A DNA stretch of 57,703 bases, taken from positions 1 to 57,703 of the forward strand of contig CAMCYA010000005.1 in assembly GCA_945883675.1 (NCBI GenBank). The letters are read 5' to 3'. The notes beneath the pieces were generated by a model, which worked only from the letters and a program-made list of their open reading frames with translations, searched no databases and was not told where the DNA came from. This stretch comes from Bifidobacterium breve (GTDB taxonomy: Bacteria; Actinomycetota; Actinomycetes; Nanopelagicales; Nanopelagicaceae). Each line of letters opens with the position of its first letter. Within the stretch, counting starts at the first letter, position 1. The position numbers and the translations under genes are program-made. This document shows, one piece after another, positions 54,245-57,703 of this stretch.

Positions 54245-55165
54245 ATGTTTACTAAGCACCGTGGTGAGTTTTACCTTGTCATGGGTGGAATGATTTTCGC
54301 ATTTAACGGAGTTGTCTCCACCGTTGTTCTAGAACACATCTCACCATTTAGATTGGCCCAGATTCGCGCAGTTGGTGCACTTGTCTTTTTATTAGCGATT
54401 GCATTAATTATTGATCGTAAATCTTTGGCAGTAACTCCTAAGCAGATACCCAAGCTATTTTTGTATGGGATCGTTGGCTTTGCCGCTGTTCAGGCCGGTT
54501 ATTTTCTAGGTATTCAGCGCGGTATTCCGCTCAGTCTTGTGCTTGTTATCGAATTTACAGCGCCTATCTGGATCGCCCTTTGGATTAAATATGTGCGCAA
54601 GGTTTTTGTACCCAACTCAATGTGGGGTGCGATTGCACTTTCTTTACTTGGTTTAATGATGTTAGCCCAAGTGTGGAAGGGGCTTACTTTAGATGCCATA
54701 GGTTTGTTGGGATGCATACTGAGTGCTTTTGCGCTAACTGCATATTTTCTAGTCGGTAAATCTTTTGGAAACACCCGCTCTGCGATGTCATTAACAGTCT
54801 GGGGATTTGCAACATCATCTATTGCATGGATAATCACTATGCCGGTGTGGAAGTTTCCTTTTGAGGTTTTTACAATCGATATGAATCTTCGTGGAATCTT
54901 TGAAGGTAGTTTCTTGCCAGGTTGGGCATTGCTTTTATGGATTATTACGATGGGAACAATCGTTCCCTACCTTCTTGTGATCTCGGGGCTTCGTCGCTTA
55001 TCTGCATCAACTTCTAGTGTTATAGGAATGTTAGAGCCAGTGATGGCGGGAATCTTTGCATGGATTTGGCTTAATCAAAGTTGGAATGCAATTCAATTAA
55101 CTGGGGGAGTTATTGTTTTGATCGGAATTTATATTGCCGATCGTGCTCGATCAGAAGTGGACTAA
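54245..55165 (+). CDS. EamA/DMT-family transporter
   Basis: 306 residues with ten hydrophobic segments in two repeated halves; the internal repeat is seen in FNGVVSTVVLEHISPFRLAQIRA and LTAYFLVGKSFGNTRSAMSLTVW. RhaT/YdcZ-type exporter of a small metabolite; substrate unknown. Its stop overlaps the last 4 bp of the convergent dnaB gene. Confidence 0.87.
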   Translation: MFTKHRGEFYLVMGGMIFAFNGVVSTVVLEHISPFRLAQIRAVGALVFLLAIALIIDRKSLAVTPKQIPKLFLYGIVGFAAVQAGYFLGIQRGIPLSLVLVIEFTAPIWIALWIKYVRKVFVPNSMWGAIALSLLGLMMLAQVWKGLTLDAIGLLGCILSAFALTAYFLVGKSFGNTRSAMSLTVWGFATSSIAWIITMPVWKFPFEVFTIDMNLRGIFEGSFLPGWALLLWIITMGTIVPYLLVISGLRRLSASTSSVIGMLEPVMAGIFAWIWLNQSWNAIQLTGGVIVLIGIYIADRARSEVD

Positions 55166-56613
55166 GCGCCGAAGTTATCTTCTGGTGGAGTATTTGTTTG
55201 TTCGCGGGCCTGTGTCCAGTCTTGTCCGCCACCAGGGTTTTGTGGCATATCAACGAAGCGTGCATAGTGAAGCTGGGCCGAAACAGTGATTGTCTTTGTT
55301 GGACCGTTACGGTGCTTAGCAACAATTAAATCTGCCTCACCAGTTCTGTTTTGTGAGTCATACATATCATCGCGGTGCAACATAATGACAACGTCTGCGT
55401 CCTGTTCGATAGATCCAGATTCACGTAGGTCAGAGAGCATTGGTCTCTTATCTGTACGTTGTTCTGGTCCACGGTTTAGCTGTGAGATGGCAATTACTGG
55501 AATGTTTAACTCTTTAGCCATTAACTTTAATTGACGTGAAAATTCGGAGACCTCTTGCTGGCGATTTTCAACCTTTTTACCGCTGCTCATTAGCTGCAAG
55601 TAGTCGATAACAATTAATTTGAGATCGTGGCGCTGCTTAAGGCGACGGGCCTTTGCGCGGATCTCCATCATTGAAAGATTGGGAGAGTCATCAATAAACA
55701 AAGGTGCCTCGGAGATCTCACCCATACGGCGTGCAAGACGTGACCACTCATCATCAGATAAAGATCCTGCGCGAATGTTGTTAAGACCAACGCGAGCTTC
55801 GGCAGACAACATACGCATTGTAATTTCACTCTTTGACATTTCTAGAGAGAAAATAACTGAGGTTAATCCGTCGTGAATAGATGCATGCCGTGCGATATCT
55901 AAACCTAACGTTGACTTACCCATTGCAGGACGTGCAGCAAGAATAATCATGTTACCTGGGTGCAGTCCGTGGGTTAGTTGATCAAGATCTTTAAATCCAG
56001 TTTTAACACCTTCAACACCAATTCCCTTAGAGATCGCTTCGATCTCATCTAGCGCCTGTGGCAGCAATGTAGAGAGTTGTACGTAATCCTCTGAAGAGCG
56101 GCGTTCGGTAACTGCATAGACCTCAGCTTGTGCCAAGTCGACCATCTCATCGACTTCACCCTCGGTTGTGTATCCGTACTGAACAATCTTTGTTCCGGCC
56201 TCTACTAAGCGGCGCATGATTGCATGTTCGCGAACAATCTTTGCGTAGTAGCCAGCGTTTGCTGCAGTTGGAACAGAGGAAATTAACGTGTGCAGATAAG
56301 GGGCGCCACCTGCGCGCGCAATGTCTCCGCGCTTTGTTAACTCTGCAGAGACTGTTACTGCATCTGCTGGTTCGCCGCGGCCGTACAAATCAATAATCGC
56401 ATCGTAGATAAGTTCGTGTGCGGGACGATAAAAATCGCGTTCTCTAATTACTTCAATGACATCTGCAATTGCATCTTTAGATAACAACATTCCGCCGAGA
56501 ACGGATTGCTCTGCAATTAAATCCTGTGGTGGTGTGCGTTCAAACTCTGCGCCAACTGAATTTAAATTGGGATCGCGAGGAGCGCGGTTGTTGGGAAATT
56601 CAGCGATACTCAT
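55162..56613 (-). CDS. dnaB: Replicative DNA helicase
   Basis: 483 residues. N-terminal primase-binding domain (PPQDLIAEQSVLGGMLLSKDAI), linker, then the RecA-like motor: Walker A AARPAMGKST near 225-232, LEMSKSEITMRML, LIVIDYLQLM, LNRGPEQRTDKRP and GSIEQDADVVIMLHRDD. No intein interrupts the P-loop. GGGAGG ribosome-binding site ahead of ATG 56613. The dnaB-rplI-rpsR order is conserved in actinobacteria. Confidence 0.96.
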   Translation of the reverse strand: MSIAEFPNNRAPRDPNLNSVGAEFERTPPQDLIAEQSVLGGMLLSKDAIADVIEVIRERDFYRPAHELIYDAIIDLYGRGEPADAVTVSAELTKRGDIARAGGAPYLHTLISSVPTAANAGYYAKIVREHAIMRRLVEAGTKIVQYGYTTEGEVDEMVDLAQAEVYAVTERRSSEDYVQLSTLLPQALDEIEAISKGIGVEGVKTGFKDLDQLTHGLHPGNMIILAARPAMGKSTLGLDIARHASIHDGLTSVIFSLEMSKSEITMRMLSAEARVGLNNIRAGSLSDDEWSRLARRMGEISEAPLFIDDSPNLSMMEIRAKARRLKQRHDLKLIVIDYLQLMSSGKKVENRQQEVSEFSRQLKLMAKELNIPVIAISQLNRGPEQRTDKRPMLSDLRESGSIEQDADVVIMLHRDDMYDSQNRTGEADLIVAKHRNGPTKTITVSAQLHYARFVDMPQNPGGGQDWTQAREQTNTPPEDNFGA

Positions 56614-56980
56614 ATAGCTAACCTCCCACTAGGTACTGACAAATCGGGTACTGACACAGGCATTGCTCATCAAATTCACTCTGAAACCTCTTCATTTATG
56701 AGAGTTTTCAGGATGAGAACGAAGGGTTAGCCCCGTACTCAACTGTGCGTAATTTTATTGTTTACCTCTACTGCAAGCGAGAAAGCATCTTTTGTCATGG
56801 GGATAAAGGTGTGCATAAGTAGGTGGATAAGTGCATATTTCTGTGTACAAAGCGGTGGATGCATTGTGTATAACAACGGGTGCTCGCTCTCACTTGGTTC
56901 AAAGGTGCAGGTCAGGGGGGATATCTATGCACACAGGGCTGTGGAGCAAAGTATTTTTGTGAGTATCAGTTGGTGAGATT
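56614..56980. promoter_or_regulatory. Gene-free region between dnaB and rplI with DnaA-box-like cluster
   Basis: About 370 bp without a convincing gene. A 10-bp direct repeat, GGTACTGACA, occurs at 56632 and 56647, likely in the dnaB leader or promoter. From 56810 to 56933 there are two exact matches to the DnaA box pattern TTATNCACA (minus strand at 56810-56818 and 56865-56873) and three one-mismatch versions (56822-56830 and 56842-56850 minus, 56925-56933 plus). They could control dnaB, bind DnaA in excess, or mark an origin. Confidence 0.6.
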
Positions 56981-56983
56981 ATT

Positions 56984-57012
56984 AAAAAACCCGCCGCGTT
57001 ATGCGACGGGTT
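56984..57012 (-). terminator. Rho-independent terminator of the rpsR-rplI transcript
   Basis: On the minus strand, AACCCGTCGC and GCGGCGGGTT form a hairpin (one mismatch) followed by a TTTTTTAAT run. It begins 60 bp past the rplI stop codon. Confidence 0.85.
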
Positions 57013-57071
57013 CTTTAATTGAACTAAGTTGATAGTTCTAGCTAGCCACTGGGCCTAGCTTGAAATAGTTC

Positions 57072-57521
57072 TTACTTGTCAGCTACGACCTTGACTGAAA
57101 GCTTTGCAACAACGTTATGACCAAGTGAGATCTTTACATCGTGATCGCCAAGCTTTTTGATGTGGCCCTTGGTGTTGATCGAATGACGGTCAATATCTAG
57201 ACCTGTTGCATTCTTAATAGCCAGTGCAAGATCTTTGTCTGTTACTGAACCAAAGAGTGCGCCTTTTGCGCCAACCTTTGCTTTAGAGACAACTGATGCA
57301 GACTCGAGCTTTGCCTTAATCTCTTTTGCGTGATCGATATCGCGAACTTCGCGTGCTGAACGTGCACGGCGGATTCCCTCGATCTGCTTTTCTCCACCCT
57401 GTGTCCATGCAATTGCATTTCCACGAGGAAGTAGGAAGTTACGGGCAAAACCATCTTTAACATTTACAACATCTCCTGCAGTGCCTAGGCCTGCAACTTC
57501 ACGAGTAAGGATTAGTTTCAT
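57072..57521 (-). CDS. rplI: Ribosomal protein bL9
   Basis: 149 residues, normal length. The N-terminal domain MKLILTREVAGLGTAGDVVN and VKDGFARNFLLPRGNAI is the L9 signature, joined by a long central helix to the C-terminal domain (GALFGSVTDKDLALAI). Sits 13 bp downstream of rpsR in the same transcript. Confidence 0.96.
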   Translation of the reverse strand: MKLILTREVAGLGTAGDVVNVKDGFARNFLLPRGNAIAWTQGGEKQIEGIRRARSAREVRDIDHAKEIKAKLESASVVSKAKVGAKGALFGSVTDKDLALAIKNATGLDIDRHSINTKGHIKKLGDHDVKISLGHNVVAKLSVKVVADK

Positions 57522-57534
57522 ATCTCTATTCCCC

Positions 57535-57703
57535 TTATCGCGCTGATGATGTGTAAGGAAGTAGTGCTACTTCACGGCTGTTCTTTACCGCGGTTGCGAT
57601 TGAACGCTGGTGCTGTGTGCATGCACCTGTAACGCGGCGAGCGCGGATCTTGCCGCGATCTGAAATGTACTTGCGAAGTGTCGCAATATCTTTGTAATCG
57701 ATA
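57535..57703 (-). CDS. rpsR: Ribosomal protein bS18, 3' part
   Basis: Partial gene cut by the right edge; the frame gives 55 residues ending [10 protein letters not shown] and a TAA at 57535-57537. The internal stretch [20 protein letters not shown] followed by [16 protein letters not shown] and [10 protein letters not shown] is S18. The N-terminal residues lie outside the window. Confidence 0.94.
   Translation of the reverse strand, partial: IDYKDIATLRKYISDRGKIRARRVTGACTQHQRSIATAVKNSREVALLPYTSSAR

Noticed and set aside
56758-56976. 72-codon ORF between dnaB and rplI
   Set aside because: No ribosome-binding site, odd composition, and it overlaps the DnaA-box-like cluster.
1-57703. CRISPR arrays, rRNA genes and insertion sequences
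   Set aside because: Looked for regular spaced repeats, rRNA segments and transposase motifs; none seen.

Overview
The window looks like a chromosome segment from a streamlined, fairly low-GC actinobacterium, most plausibly a freshwater acI-type lineage (Ca. Nanopelagicales / Planktophila-like). This is inferred from gene content and order: a dnaK-grpE-dnaJ-hspR operon behind an HAIR-like operator, thymidylate kinase fused to an MFS domain, a Lys/Ala-tailed topoisomerase I beside a proton pyrophosphatase, the rpsR-rplI-dnaB order, very short intergenic gaps and many ATGA/TAATG overlaps. No 16S gene or other direct taxonomic marker is present.

Region A (1-14511), surface-layer and glycan cassette. 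The 3' end of a secreted, surface-protein-like gene enters from the left. A close paralog of the same 3' end and its terminator lies inverted at about 10555-10760, with 86 bp perfectly identical (90-175 against 10641-10726). Between these inverted ends sit a complete tyrosine recombinase and a polysaccharide cassette: galE, a Wzm/Wzt-type ABC exporter, a WecA/TagO-type initiating transferase, a GT4 glycosyltransferase, an SDR epimerase, a nucleotide-sugar dehydrogenase and an O-antigen-ligase-like protein. Beyond the right copy are the full paralog (start best placed at 12349) and, directly upstream on the same strand, an ECF-type sigma factor carrying a transmembrane segment and an outer C-terminal domain.

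Region B (14641-17053), tRNA-Lys, Sua5-type threonylcarbamoyl-AMP synthase, a SIMPL-domain secreted protein and a tRNA-Glu/Asp/Phe cluster.

Region C (17130-30544), a second, visibly AT-rich glycan island: a GDP-mannose-3,5-epimerase-like SDR, nadE coupled to a glycosyltransferase gene, a UDP-glucose-dehydrogenase-like enzyme, GT2-type transferases, two distantly related large polytopic proteins (GT-C-like) and three SAM methyltransferases.

Region D (30645-57703), housekeeping core: VOC protein, an apparently orphan ribbon-helix-helix antitoxin with a truncated toxin-like ORF, holB, MFS-tmk, topA, hppA, DedA, pyrE, hspR-dnaJ-grpE-dnaK, an Fe-S reductase, a two-component system, htpX-lemA, dcd, an acyl-CoA dehydrogenase, an EamA transporter, dnaB, then a gene-free stretch with a cluster of DnaA-box-like sites, rplI and the 3' part of rpsR.

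Functionally, A and C together would build, modify and export cell-surface polysaccharide next to a probable surface protein with a linked membrane-tethered sigma factor. D supplies replication, nucleotide and protein-quality functions.
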